Notes: generated by a model not told the origin, from the sequence alone. Positions 1 through 7,450 are shown, numbered from the stretch's first letter. The stretch: DNA of 32,342 bases from Erysipelotrichaceae bacterium (GCA_030526485.1 JAUNCS010000022.1:1-32342), one strand, 5' to 3'. A program made the numbers and translations.

Positions 1-125
1 AATCTCTGTGCTAATATAATCTAAAATTTAGGACAAAATCAATTTGGAATCACAGACATAATTATTGATAAGTATTCATTAGCAATCCTTTAACAATCCT
101 TTTTCTAGCTTTTCAATAAAGTATT

Positions 126-134
126 TGTTATAAT
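126..134 (+). promoter_or_regulatory. Extended -10 promoter of tig
   Basis: TGTTATAAT matches the extended -10 form (TGn followed by a perfect TATAAT at 129-134). No good -35 hexamer is seen 16-18 bases upstream. Transcription would begin near 141, just ahead of the Shine-Dalgarno at 149-153. Upstream there are two near-identical 11-base units (81-91 and 92-102, both ending CAATCCTTT) of unknown role; otherwise bases 1-125 hold nothing recognisable. Confidence 0.6.
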
Positions 135-158
135 TTAGGGGCGTTTATGGAGGAAAAT

Positions 159-1424
159 ATGGCTGAATATAAAAAAATTGAAGACGGTAAAGTCGAATTA
201 ACATGTACAGTTGATGGCGATAAATGGGCTGAAGCTAAGAAAAAGGCTTTCGCTAAGCTATCTAAAGATTTACAGATCAAGGGTTTCAGAAAGGGTCAGG
301 TTCCAGCTTCTTTAGCTAAGAAATATGTTTCTGATAACCAGACTTGGTTAGAAGCTGCTAGCTCAGTTGCAGATGAAACTTTCTCTGCTGCTTTAAAGGA
401 ACACGATGTTGAATTAATCGACCAGGCTAGCATGGACTTAAAGGAAATCAACGAAAACCAGGTTGTAATGGTATTCGCTTGTCCTGTTAAACCAGATGTT
501 AAGTTAGGTGATTACAAGTCACTTAAGTATGAAGTAGCTGAATCAGTAGTTACTGATGAAGAAGTTGAAAATGATATCAAAGCTGTTTTAGACAGAAAGG
601 CTGATCTTGAACTTAAGGAAGACGGCGCTGTTGAAATGGGCGATACAGCAGTTATCGATTTCGAAGGTTTCAAAGATGGCGTAGCTTTCGAAGGTGGTAA
701 GGCTGAAAACTACGAACTAGGTATTGGTTCTGGTTCATTCATTCCTGGCTTTGAAGAACAGGTAGTAGGTATGAAGGCTGAAGAAACTAAGGAAATCAAC
801 GTTCAGTTCCCTGAAAACTACCACGCTGAAGACTTAAAGGGTGCTCCAGTAGTATTCAAGGTTACAGTTCATGAAATCAAGAAGAGAGTTCTTCCTGAAT
901 TAAATGACGAATTCGTTAAGGAATTAAAGATCGAAAACGTTAATACTGTTGAAGAATACAAGAATCACATCAAGGAAACTAAGTTAGCTGGTAAGAAGAA
1001 CCAGGCTGAAAACGAAGCTCAGACTAAGTTATTAGAAGAATTCGCTAAGATGTGTGAAGTAAACATTCCTGCTAAGATGATCGAAAGAGAAGTTGATCAG
1101 CAGATTCAGGAACAGGCACAGAGATTAGCTTACCAGGGCTTAAAGTTTGATCAGTACTTACAGTTCACTAATCAGACAATGGATGAAGTTAGAAAGAATC
1201 TTGTAGCTCCATCTACTGAAAGAGTTAAAGTTTCTCTTTGCTTAGAAGCACTTGCTAAGGAAGCAAATGTAGAAGTATCTGAAGAAGATATCGAAAAGTA
1301 TTATGATGATATGGCTTCAACATATGGCATGCCAAAAGAAGATGTTAAGAAGTATGTTGATGTTGAAACTGTTAAGGGCGATTTAAAGCTTAACAAGGCA
1401 TTAGAATTACTTAAGAACAACTAA
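159..1424 (+). CDS. tig: Trigger factor (ribosome-associated chaperone and peptidyl-prolyl isomerase)
   Basis: Trigger factor binds at the ribosomal exit tunnel and shields nascent chains. The N-terminal domain carries the ribosome-binding signature (GFRKGQVP), the middle third is FKBP-like (GDTAVIDFEGF onward), and the C-terminal third is the Lys/Glu-rich helical chaperone domain. The length of about 421 residues is usual for the family. I start at ATG 159 rather than the in-frame ATG 147: GGAGG at 149-153 lies five bases before ATG 159 and overlaps the earlier ATG, which has no ribosome site of its own. A stem-loop terminator follows and lon comes next, so the two genes sit together but are probably partly uncoupled. 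The many GCT, GAA and AAG codons suit a highly expressed protein. Confidence 0.97.
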   Translation: MAEYKKIEDGKVELTCTVDGDKWAEAKKKAFAKLSKDLQIKGFRKGQVPASLAKKYVSDNQTWLEAASSVADETFSAALKEHDVELIDQASMDLKEINENQVVMVFACPVKPDVKLGDYKSLKYEVAESVVTDEEVENDIKAVLDRKADLELKEDGAVEMGDTAVIDFEGFKDGVAFEGGKAENYELGIGSGSFIPGFEEQVVGMKAEETKEINVQFPENYHAEDLKGAPVVFKVTVHEIKKRVLPELNDEFVKELKIENVNTVEEYKNHIKETKLAGKKNQAENEAQTKLLEEFAKMCEVNIPAKMIEREVDQQIQEQAQRLAYQGLKFDQYLQFTNQTMDEVRKNLVAPSTERVKVSLCLEALAKEANVEVSEEDIEKYYDDMASTYGMPKEDVKKYVDVETVKGDLKLNKALELLKNN

Positions 1425-1435
1425 TATAAACTAAT

Positions 1436-1460
1436 AAAAGACGCCTAGCGTCTTTTAATT
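1436..1460 (+). terminator. Intrinsic terminator between tig and lon
   Basis: A perfect 9-bp stem AAAAGACGC / GCGTCTTTT (1436-1444 with 1448-1456), a CTA loop and a short T-rich tail. The lon Shine-Dalgarno begins only a few bases later, so some readthrough into lon is likely. Confidence 0.8.
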
Positions 1461-1476
1461 TAAAAGGAGGTTTTTT

Positions 1477-3786
1477 ATGGAAAATATCCACGAATATCCT
1501 GTGTTATGCACCAGAGGTGCAGTATTATTCCCATTACAAGAACTATCTGTTGAAGTAGGTCGTGACCAGAGCGTTAAGGCTGTTAACTATTCTTTAAATA
1601 AGATGGTAAATATGGTTCTTGTTTCGCAAAGATCAGTTGGTGTTGATTTCCCTGAGGATGATGACTTATATGAATATGGTACTTTATGCCGTATCAAGTC
1701 AAGCAGAGTCAGAGAAGATCATTTGAAGGTTGTCTTTGTCGGTTTACAAAGAGTTAGAATCAATAAATATACAGCTGTTGATGGCGTTAAACATGCTGAT
1801 GTTGAACTTTTAGAAGACATTGGTGAAAACAGCGTTGAAATTGAAGTTTTATGTAAGAAGGCTTTAACTGAATTCAACATTATTGCGCAAAAGTTTGGCC
1901 GTCAGGGCTTTCCTTTAAATGGTGTAAACAAGTTTGATATCAATCTGGCTTCAAATCTTGTAGATACTTTTGCCCAGGTTTATGTCCAGGGCGTTGCTGA
2001 AAAGCAGAAGTATCTGGAAGAACTATCTGTAGAAAACAGATTAAACATGATGCTTGATCGTTTAACTCGTGAAAAGCAGATGGATGCCATTGAGAAGGAA
2101 ATCAATGAAAAAGTTAAGATGAAGATTGAGGATTCTCAAAAGGACTATTACCTAAGAGAAAAACTTAAGGCTATTAAGGATGAACTGGGTGATGGTGGTC
2201 CTTCTTCTGATATCGATGACTTAAGAGAAAAACTGGAAAACAATCCTTATCCGGAAAATGTTGTGGCTAAGGCCAAAGAAGAATTCAAGCACTATGAAAT
2301 GCTTCCAGCTTCTTCAGGTGAAGCAGGGGTTATCAGATCATATCTTGAATGGCTTTTAAATGTCCCTTGGTGGCAGAAATCCGTTGATAACGAGGATTTA
2401 AATGAAGTAAGCAGAATTCTCGATGAAGATCACTATGGTCTTGAAAAAGTTAAGGAAAGAATTCTTGAATATCTGGCAGTTAAGCAAATGACTAAATCTT
2501 TAAAGTCACCAATTATCTGCCTTGTTGGTCCTCCAGGTGTTGGTAAGACATCTTTGGCTAAATCAGTTGCTCGTGCACTTGATCGTAAGTTTGTTAAGAT
2601 CTCTTTGGGTGGCGTTAGAGATGAGGCTGAAATTAGAGGGCATAGAAGAACTTATTTAGGTTCGATGCCTGGTCGTATCATTCAGGGTATGAAGAAGGCT
2701 CAAACTCTAAATCCGGTCTTCTTAATCGATGAAATTGATAAGATGGCTTCAGACTTTAAGGGTGATCCAAGTTCTGCCATGCTGGAAGTACTTGACCCAG
2801 AACAGAATAACCTGTTCTCTGATCACTACCTTGAAGAACCATATGACTTGAGCGATGTATTATTCATTGCGACAGCCAACTATATGGAGAATATTCCGCC
2901 TGCTTTATTAGACAGACTGGAAATTATTAATTTAAGCTCATATACCGAAGTTGAGAAGTTAAGCATAGCTAAGAACCATTTAGTGCCTAAACAGCTAAAT
3001 GAAAACGGTTTAAAGGGGTCTCAATTTAAGATTGATGACGATATGCTGCTTGACTTGATCAGACATTACACCAGAGAAGCTGGTGTAAGGCAGCTTGAAA
3101 GACAGATTGGTGCGCTATGCCGTAAGTCAGTTCTGCAGGTTTTAAGAAACGGTAAACGTTCAGTTAAGATCAATAAGAAACTGCTAAAGGAATGGCTTGG
3201 CAATCCTAAGTTTGAATATGGCTGCAAAGAGAAAAAGAACCAGGTTGGTGTAGTTACTGGTCTGGCTTATACATCTTTTGGTGGCGATATCCTGCCAATT
3301 GAAGTTAACTACTTTGAAGGTAAGGGTAAACTGATTGTTACTGGTCAGTTAGGTGATGTTATGAAGGAAAGTACTGAAATCGCCCTAGACTATATCAAGG
3401 CTAATGCCAAGAAGTTTGGTGTGGAAGTGGCTTTCTTTGAGACTCATGATATTCATATTCACGTACCAGAAGGGGCTGTGCCAAAGGATGGTCCTTCAGC
3501 TGGTATCACTCTTACAACAGCAATCTTGAGTGCTGTAAAGGGTTCTGAAGTTTATGCTGATCTGGCTATGACTGGTGAAGTTACTTTAAGAGGTAATGTT
3601 TTACCGATTGGTGGCTTAAAAGAAAAGTCGATGGCAGCTCATCGTTCAGGTATTAAAAAGATTATTATTCCAAAGGGCAATGTCAAAGACCTTGATGATG
3701 TCCCTGAAACAGTTAAAAACGATATCACCTTTATCCCTGTAGAAAAGGTTGATGCGGTTATTAAGGAAGCGTTTGTAAATGATTAG
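1477..3786 (+). CDS. lon: ATP-dependent protease La (LonA)
   Basis: Lon degrades misfolded and regulatory proteins in the cytoplasm as a homohexameric AAA+ serine protease. The N-terminal substrate-binding domain spans roughly residues 1-200, followed by a coiled-coil region. Walker A (GPPGVGKT) lies at residues 351-358 and Walker B at FLIDEID. The protease domain has the catalytic Ser674 in PKDGPSAG and the catalytic Lys717 in GLKEKS, so the Ser-Lys dyad is intact. At 769 residues it is the normal size for LonA. A strong AAAGGAGG site sits at 1463-1470. The stop codon overlaps the start of ysxC by 8 bases, a lon-ysxC arrangement found in many Bacillota. No CIRCE or CtsR-like operator is visible upstream. 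Confidence 0.98.
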   Translation: MENIHEYPVLCTRGAVLFPLQELSVEVGRDQSVKAVNYSLNKMVNMVLVSQRSVGVDFPEDDDLYEYGTLCRIKSSRVREDHLKVVFVGLQRVRINKYTAVDGVKHADVELLEDIGENSVEIEVLCKKALTEFNIIAQKFGRQGFPLNGVNKFDINLASNLVDTFAQVYVQGVAEKQKYLEELSVENRLNMMLDRLTREKQMDAIEKEINEKVKMKIEDSQKDYYLREKLKAIKDELGDGGPSSDIDDLREKLENNPYPENVVAKAKEEFKHYEMLPASSGEAGVIRSYLEWLLNVPWWQKSVDNEDLNEVSRILDEDHYGLEKVKERILEYLAVKQMTKSLKSPIICLVGPPGVGKTSLAKSVARALDRKFVKISLGGVRDEAEIRGHRRTYLGSMPGRIIQGMKKAQTLNPVFLIDEIDKMASDFKGDPSSAMLEVLDPEQNNLFSDHYLEEPYDLSDVLFIATANYMENIPPALLDRLEIINLSSYTEVEKLSIAKNHLVPKQLNENGLKGSQFKIDDDMLLDLIRHYTREAGVRQLERQIGALCRKSVLQVLRNGKRSVKINKKLLKEWLGNPKFEYGCKEKKNQVGVVTGLAYTSFGGDILPIEVNYFEGKGKLIVTGQLGDVMKESTEIALDYIKANAKKFGVEVAFFETHDIHIHVPEGAVPKDGPSAGITLTTAILSAVKGSEVYADLAMTGEVTLRGNVLPIGGLKEKSMAAHRSGIKKIIIPKGNVKDLDDVPETVKNDITFIPVEKVDAVIKEAFVND

Positions 3787-4333
3787 TTTTATTTCTTCAG
3801 CTACAAAGCTTTACCAGTATCCTGAAAGCCAGGGTGAGGTAGTTTTTGTTGGCCGCAGTAATGTTGGCAAATCTTCATTAATCAACGCCTTATATGGCAA
3901 GATTGCCTATGTTGGTAAAACTCCAGGTAAGACGCGTTTACTAAACTTCTTTAATGTAAACAATAAATATACAGTATGCGACGTTCCCGGATATGGCTAT
4001 GCCAGAAGAAGTGATAAGGAAATCATTGAATTTGGTCAGATGATGGATGAATATTTTACACAAAGAGAGGCTTTGAGACTTTGTGTGCTTATTCTTGATA
4101 TCAGAAGAGTGCCAAATCAGGACGATATCGACATGTATAACTATTTAAAAGACAACAATATTCCTGTACTTGTTGTGGCAAATAAAAGTGATAAATTTTC
4201 TAATAATCAGCTGATAAAACAGAAAAAAATCATCTGTGAAACGCTTTCATTAGAGGACATCACTTGCATTTCAACTTTAAAACGTAGTAATATAGTACTT
4301 GTGGCTGAAAAAATAGAGTCACAGGTGGTATAA
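3779..4333 (+). CDS. ysxC: Ribosome biogenesis GTP-binding protein YsxC/EngB
   Basis: A TRAFAC-class GTPase needed for large ribosomal subunit assembly. The P-loop GRSNVGKSS is at residues 25-33, the G3 motif is DVPGYG, and the G4 motif is NKSD with a C-terminal switch region after it. The 184-residue length is typical of a single-domain EngB. The ATG lies inside the last codons of lon (8-base overlap), indicating translational coupling. The next ORF starts directly after the stop codon, so lon, ysxC and the NlpC/P60-like gene probably share one transcript. Confidence 0.96.
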   Translation: MISFISSATKLYQYPESQGEVVFVGRSNVGKSSLINALYGKIAYVGKTPGKTRLLNFFNVNNKYTVCDVPGYGYARRSDKEIIEFGQMMDEYFTQREALRLCVLILDIRRVPNQDDIDMYNYLKDNNIPVLVVANKSDKFSNNQLIKQKKIICETLSLEDITCISTLKRSNIVLVAEKIESQVV

Positions 4334-4882
4334 ATGGAAAGTATTTTTAACGTTGTAAAAAGAATGCCGTTACTGCTTGAAACGTTGTTTGTAGTATTAG
4401 TACCAAGTTCAACTGATGTTGAAGCAGAGATGTTACTTGGCAGTAATAGCGAATATATTCTTAATCAAAAAGCTGAAACTGTAGGCACTGAAGAATTCGT
4501 TCAGGTCCGCACTATGATGGAAGAAAGAATCGATCTTGAAGAAAGCATCGTTTATGACCAGCTTAGTGAAAAGGCCTGGAAGATTGCTAAGAGCTTAGAA
4601 TGGCGAACAGGTAACTGTTATGAAATCTGCATGTTATTTGTTAACCAGTTCTATGGCCCAGGATATAAGATTTCTGAAGCGACTATCGTCGATGAACCAA
4701 GACCTGGCGATTTAATCTATTATTCGGATGGCGGATTGGGTATTGAACACTGGGGCGTCTTCTTAGGTGGAACTGACGCTTTACAGGGTAATCATAATGG
4801 TTATGCCCGTTTAAAGAGTGTTTATATCAGAAACGCTTCGGCTCCTATTTTTTACAGAATGAATCAAAAGAATAATGACTAA
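4334..4882 (+). CDS. Putative NlpC/P60-like (cell wall hydrolase-type) protein
   Basis: Not firmly recognised. The 182-residue product has a hydrophobic N-terminal stretch (about residues 11-24, MPLLLETLFVVLVP) that could act as a signal peptide or anchor, then an acidic linker. The C-terminal half has a layout like NlpC/P60 or CHAP amidases: Cys95 in TGNCYEIC, then PRPGDLIYY, then His139 in EHWGVFLGG and Asn153 downstream. Those would be the nucleophile, the strand leading to the active site, the base and the third polar residue. This assignment is by motif order only. The gene begins at the base after the ysxC stop and has only a weak ribosome site (GGTGG), suggesting reinitiation. A terminator overlaps its stop codon, making it the last gene of the lon operon. 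Confidence 0.6.
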   Translation: MESIFNVVKRMPLLLETLFVVLVPSSTDVEAEMLLGSNSEYILNQKAETVGTEEFVQVRTMMEERIDLEESIVYDQLSEKAWKIAKSLEWRTGNCYEICMLFVNQFYGPGYKISEATIVDEPRPGDLIYYSDGGLGIEHWGVFLGGTDALQGNHNGYARLKSVYIRNASAPIFYRMNQKNND

Positions 4883-4910
4883 GACTTATCCAATGGGTAA
4901 GTCTTTTTCT
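4881..4910 (+). terminator. Intrinsic terminator of the lon-ysxC operon
   Basis: An 11-bp stem (4881-4891 with 4895-4905, one G-T wobble), an AAT loop and a T-rich tail. The left arm includes the last two bases of the upstream stop codon. Confidence 0.88.
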
Positions 4911-4925
4911 TTGAAAAAATGTAAA

Positions 4926-4964
4926 ATGAAAACATTTTCATAAATATGAAAAAGTTATGAAAAA
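4926..4964. repeat. Cluster of ATGAAAA repeats and a palindrome upstream of the liv promoter
   Basis: ATGAAAA occurs at 4926, 4946 and 4957. The first copy forms a 7-bp inverted repeat with TTTTCAT at 4935-4941 (2-base spacer), and a second overlapping inverted pair joins AAAATGT 4916-4922 with ACATTTT 4932-4938. The cluster ends just before the -35 box at 4969. It could be an activator or repressor site, but AT-rich upstream DNA gives such repeats by chance, so this is tentative. Confidence 0.35.
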
Positions 4965-4968
4965 TTTG

Positions 4969-4997
4969 TTGACTTCTTTTTTCTAGGGACATAACAT
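4969..4997 (+). promoter_or_regulatory. Promoter of the liv leader and operon
   Basis: TTGACT at 4969-4974, a 17-base spacer, and TAACAT at 4992-4997. Transcription would start near 5004, about 24 bases before the leader peptide ATG. Confidence 0.7.
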
Positions 4998-5027
4998 TAA
5001 ATATGTAAACAGAAAGGGGTTATAAAA

Positions 5028-5153
5028 ATGAAACGAAATATGTATTCCAATTGTTGTAGATTTATGGCCTCTGCATGTGATCAGATAGCTATAATTATTG
5101 ACGTCATTATTATTAGATTACTAGTCTTACGTAATTTGATTTTGTGTGGTTAA
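5028..5153 (+). CDS. 41-residue BCAA-rich leader peptide of the liv operon
   Basis: A small ORF whose codons appear to be a sensor rather than a functional protein. AAAGGGG at 5013-5019 sits eight bases before the ATG, and a promoter lies 30-60 bases upstream. Residues 20-29 read IAIIIDVIII and residues 30-39 read RLLVLRNLIL: 8 Ile, 5 Leu and 2 Val within the last 22 codons, using ATA, ATT, TTA, CTA, TTG and GTC. The first 19 residues are ordinary, with three Cys. The stop TAA (5151-5153) lies next to an RNA segment able to pair either with the Ile codons (5089-5099) or with the loop of a downstream terminator. This matches the layout of the enterobacterial ilv and leu leader peptides. A small membrane protein is the alternative, but the hydrophobic part is interrupted by Asp and Arg, and the position before a transporter of the same amino acids favours a leader. 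Confidence 0.8.
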   Translation: MKRNMYSNCCRFMASACDQIAIIIDVIIIRLLVLRNLILCG

Positions 5154-5196
5154 TAATTGATAGTGTTTATTTATGTTATTTAGATGAGCTATCAAT
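5089..5196 (+). promoter_or_regulatory. Attenuator: protector (1:2) and antiterminator (2:3) RNA pairings
   Basis: Segment 2 (5152-5163, directly at and after the leader stop codon) has two possible partners. With segment 1 (5089-5099, the Ala-Ile-Ile-Ile codons 21-24) it forms 11 pairs with one bulged G at 5159. With segment 3 (5189-5196, CTATCAAT) its ATTGATAG at 5156-5163 forms 8 perfect pairs plus a wobble. Segment 3 covers the loop and the top of the left arm of the terminator at 5182-5217. Expected logic: a ribosome stalled on Ile/Leu codons frees segment 2 for antitermination, while a ribosome at the stop codon, or no translation, leaves the terminator free to form. The pairings are read from sequence; the mechanism is inferred. 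Confidence 0.75.
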
Positions 5197-5217
5197 GAGC
5201 TCATCTTTTATTTTATT
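5182..5217 (+). terminator. Attenuator terminator (3:4) before livJ
   Basis: A perfect 9-bp stem AGATGAGCT / AGCTCATCT (5182-5190 with 5198-5206), a 7-base loop and the tail TTTATTTTATT. It stands between the leader peptide and livJ in the same transcript, as a conditional terminator would. Confidence 0.85.
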
Positions 5218-5221
5218 AGAA

Positions 5222-5237
5222 ACAGATAGGTATCTGT
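5222..5237. repeat. Palindrome between attenuator and livJ
   Basis: ACAGATA-GG-TATCTGT, a perfect 7-bp inverted repeat 38 bases upstream of the livJ start. A two-base loop is too tight for full pairing as RNA, though the outer pairs could form a small hairpin. As DNA it could be a protein site. Function unknown. Confidence 0.4.
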
Positions 5238-5274
5238 GTCTATAGAAAAAAACGATTAAGAAGGGAGACTTGAA

Positions 5275-6471
5275 ATGAAAAAATTATTAGTCGTTTTACT
5301 AGGTATCATGATGGTATTTGGCCTAGTTGGTTGTGGTTCTAAAACAGAAGACAACGCTCCATCAACAGGTGGTGGTGACGAAGCAAAGGCTAGCTTCAAG
5401 CTAGGTTGCTCAGGTCCACTTACAGGTGGCGCTGCAGTTTACGGTAATGACGTAAAGTGGGCTGCTGAAATGGCTGTTGCCGAAATCAATGAAAAAGAAG
5501 GTTATAACTTCTTCGAATTCAGAATGGAAGATGATGAAGCTGATCCAGAAAAAGCTCCAAACGCTTACGGTGCTTTAACTGACTGGGGTATGCAGGTATC
5601 TCTATACACTGTAACTTCAGGTGCTGGTCTTGCAGTTTCTGCTGACTACAATGCTGATAGAGTATTCGCTTTAACTCCATCTGGTTCTAACCCTGGTCTT
5701 GCTCACCCAGCTAATGGTAACTACGATAACTTATTCCAGGTTTGCTTCACTGACCCTAACTTAGGTACAGCTAGTGCTGATTACATTTCTTCAAACACTA
5801 TCGCTGGTATGGAAGTAAAGAAAGTTGCTGTTATCTACAGATCTGATGATGACTACTCTACATCTATCTACAACACATTCATGTCTAAGGCTGCTGAAGT
5901 AGGTCTTGAAGTTGTTTATGAAGGTTCTTTCATTAACTCTGATGCTGACTACTCAACTCAGTTAACTGGTGCAGCTGCTGCTGGTGCTGAATTAGTATTC
6001 CTTCCAATCTACTACGGTCCAGCTGCAACTATCTTAACTCAGGCTGCTGCTATGACTGATTTCAACCCTGTATTCTTCGGCGTTGATGGTATGGATGGTA
6101 TCCTAGGTCTTGAAGGTTTCGATCATGCACTTGCTGAAGGTGTTTACCTATTAACACCATTCGCTGCTGATGCTAAGGATGATGCTACTGTTCATTTCGT
6201 AACAGGTTTCGAAGCTGCTCATGGTTCAACTCCAACTCAGTTCGCTGCTGATGCTTATGATGGTGTTTACGCTATCTACAACGCATTAAAGGCTACTGGT
6301 TGCACAGCTGATATGGATGCTGCTACTATCTGCGATAAGCTAGTTGGTGAATTCACTACAATGACTTTTGAAGGCTTAACTGGTACTGCTAACTGGGCAG
6401 AAAACGGTGAAGTTTCTAAGACTCCAAAAGCTGTAATCATCACTGACGGTGTATACGTAGCTGCTGAATAA
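5275..6471 (+). CDS. livJ: Branched-chain amino acid ABC transporter substrate-binding lipoprotein
   Basis: The extracellular binding protein of a HAAT-family importer, probably for Leu, Ile and Val. A lipoprotein signal peptide covers residues 1-19, with the lipobox LVGC and lipidated Cys20, then a Ser/Gly/acid-rich linker. The mature part has the two-lobed type I periplasmic-binding fold (Peripla_BP_6): LGCSGPLTGGAAVYG at the first lobe and VAVIYRSDDDYS at the hinge region. The 398-residue length is normal. AAGGGAG at 5261-5267 precedes the ATG. It is first in the liv operon, behind a leader peptide and attenuator, and is followed by a hairpin that probably makes it more abundant than the membrane subunits. 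Heavy use of GCT, GGT and AAC codons suggests high expression. The ligand is inferred from family and context. Confidence 0.95.
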   Translation: MKKLLVVLLGIMMVFGLVGCGSKTEDNAPSTGGGDEAKASFKLGCSGPLTGGAAVYGNDVKWAAEMAVAEINEKEGYNFFEFRMEDDEADPEKAPNAYGALTDWGMQVSLYTVTSGAGLAVSADYNADRVFALTPSGSNPGLAHPANGNYDNLFQVCFTDPNLGTASADYISSNTIAGMEVKKVAVIYRSDDDYSTSIYNTFMSKAAEVGLEVVYEGSFINSDADYSTQLTGAAAAGAELVFLPIYYGPAATILTQAAAMTDFNPVFFGVDGMDGILGLEGFDHALAEGVYLLTPFAADAKDDATVHFVTGFEAAHGSTPTQFAADAYDGVYAIYNALKATGCTADMDAATICDKLVGEFTTMTFEGLTGTANWAENGEVSKTPKAVIITDGVYVAAE

Positions 6472-6492
6472 TTTAAAAAATTAATAATATCT

Positions 6493-6522
6493 TAAGGTTG
6501 CCTTAGAGATAAGGCAACCTTA
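6493..6522 (+). other. Intercistronic stem-loop between livJ and livH
   Basis: A perfect stem of 12-13 bp (6493-6505 with 6510-6522) capped by a GAGA tetraloop. It is followed by ATCACATTTTG, which is a poor terminator tail. This suggests either a leaky terminator or a 3' stabiliser that raises livJ mRNA over livHMGF, as known for other binding-protein transporters. Confidence 0.75.
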
Positions 6523-6568
6523 TCACATTTTGTAAAAGTCATTAAAAGTAATAAAGAAGGGGGTAAAT

Positions 6569-7450
6569 ATGGTATTTCTATCGTATTTAATAACAGGGCT
6601 TGGTCTTGGAAGTGTTTATGCGATCATAGCTCTTGGATATTCAATGGTTTATGGTATAGCGAAAATGCTGAACTTTGCACATGGTGACATCATCATGGTT
6701 GGTTCATACGTCGCATTCTTTGTTTTATATAGATTTGGCCTATCAGTTCCAGTAGGCATCATTCTATCTGTGCTGGTCTGCACAGTCTTAGGTGTACTGG
6801 TCGAAAGATTAGCTTATAAACCATTAAGACAGGCATCTTCTTTATCAGTTTTAATTACTGCTATTGGTGTTTCTTATTTCCTACAGAATGGTGCACAGCT
6901 TCTTTGGTCTTCATCTCAGAAGATGTTCAAATCTGTAGTAGGTGATGGTGGCATCTCTTTATTTGGTGGAAAGTTAACTCTTTCATATATCACACTTGTA
7001 ACAATCCTTACTTGTATCCTGATTATGATTGCTTTAACATTATTCATCAATCATACTTCTACTGGTCGTGCTATGAGAGCTTGTTCAGAAGATAAGGGTG
7101 CTGCACAGTTAATGGGTATTAATGTTAATACTACAATCTCAATTACCTTCGCTATCGGTTCAGCACTTGCTGCAATCGCTGCTGTACTATTATGTTCAAC
7201 ATATCCTTCAATTACACCAACTCTAGGCTCTATGCCTGGTATTAAAGCCTTCACGGCTGCTGTATTTGGTGGTATCGGTTCAATTCCTGGTGCCTTCATT
7301 GGTGGTTTATTATTAGGTGTTATTGAAAGTTTAGCTAAGGCATATATTTCTACACAGCTATCAGATGCTGTTGTATTTGCAGTATTGATCGTTGTCTTAT
7401 TAATTAAGCCAACAGGCTTACTTGGTAAGAAAGTATCAGTTAAGGTTTAA
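6569..7450 (+). CDS. livH: Branched-chain amino acid ABC transporter permease LivH
   Basis: One of two integral membrane subunits forming the BCAA pore. The 293-residue product is almost entirely hydrophobic with about eight predicted helices. It starts with the LivH hallmark LGLGSVYAIIALGYSMVYGI and then MLNFAHGDIIMVG. The loop TGRAMRACSEDKGAAQLMGIN is the EAA-like contact site for the ATPases, and the C-terminus has the usual FGGIGSIPGAFIGGLLLG. AAGGGGG precedes the ATG. livM follows after 12 bases. Length and motifs match the family, with no damage seen. Confidence 0.96.
   Translation: MVFLSYLITGLGLGSVYAIIALGYSMVYGIAKMLNFAHGDIIMVGSYVAFFVLYRFGLSVPVGIILSVLVCTVLGVLVERLAYKPLRQASSLSVLITAIGVSYFLQNGAQLLWSSSQKMFKSVVGDGGISLFGGKLTLSYITLVTILTCILIMIALTLFINHTSTGRAMRACSEDKGAAQLMGINVNTTISITFAIGSALAAIAAVLLCSTYPSITPTLGSMPGIKAFTAAVFGGIGSIPGAFIGGLLLGVIESLAKAYISTQLSDAVVFAVLIVVLLIKPTGLLGKKVSVKV

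Noticed and set aside
1-146. CIRCE or CtsR operator near tig and lon
   Set aside because: No TTAGCACTC inverted repeat or tandem GGTCAAA pattern was found here or before lon.
147-158. Earlier in-frame ATG for trigger factor at 147
   Set aside because: It has no ribosome site and itself forms part of the GGAGG that serves ATG 159.
4926-4964. A CodY box upstream of the liv leader
   Set aside because: The CodY consensus is AATTTTCnGAAAATT; here the half-sites are in the opposite order and no good match is present.
7051-7299. Minus-strand ORF inside livH, and similar ones inside livM, livF, valS and the kinase genes
   Set aside because: They lie wholly inside well-supported genes, lack ribosome sites, and have low-complexity products typical of antisense shadows.
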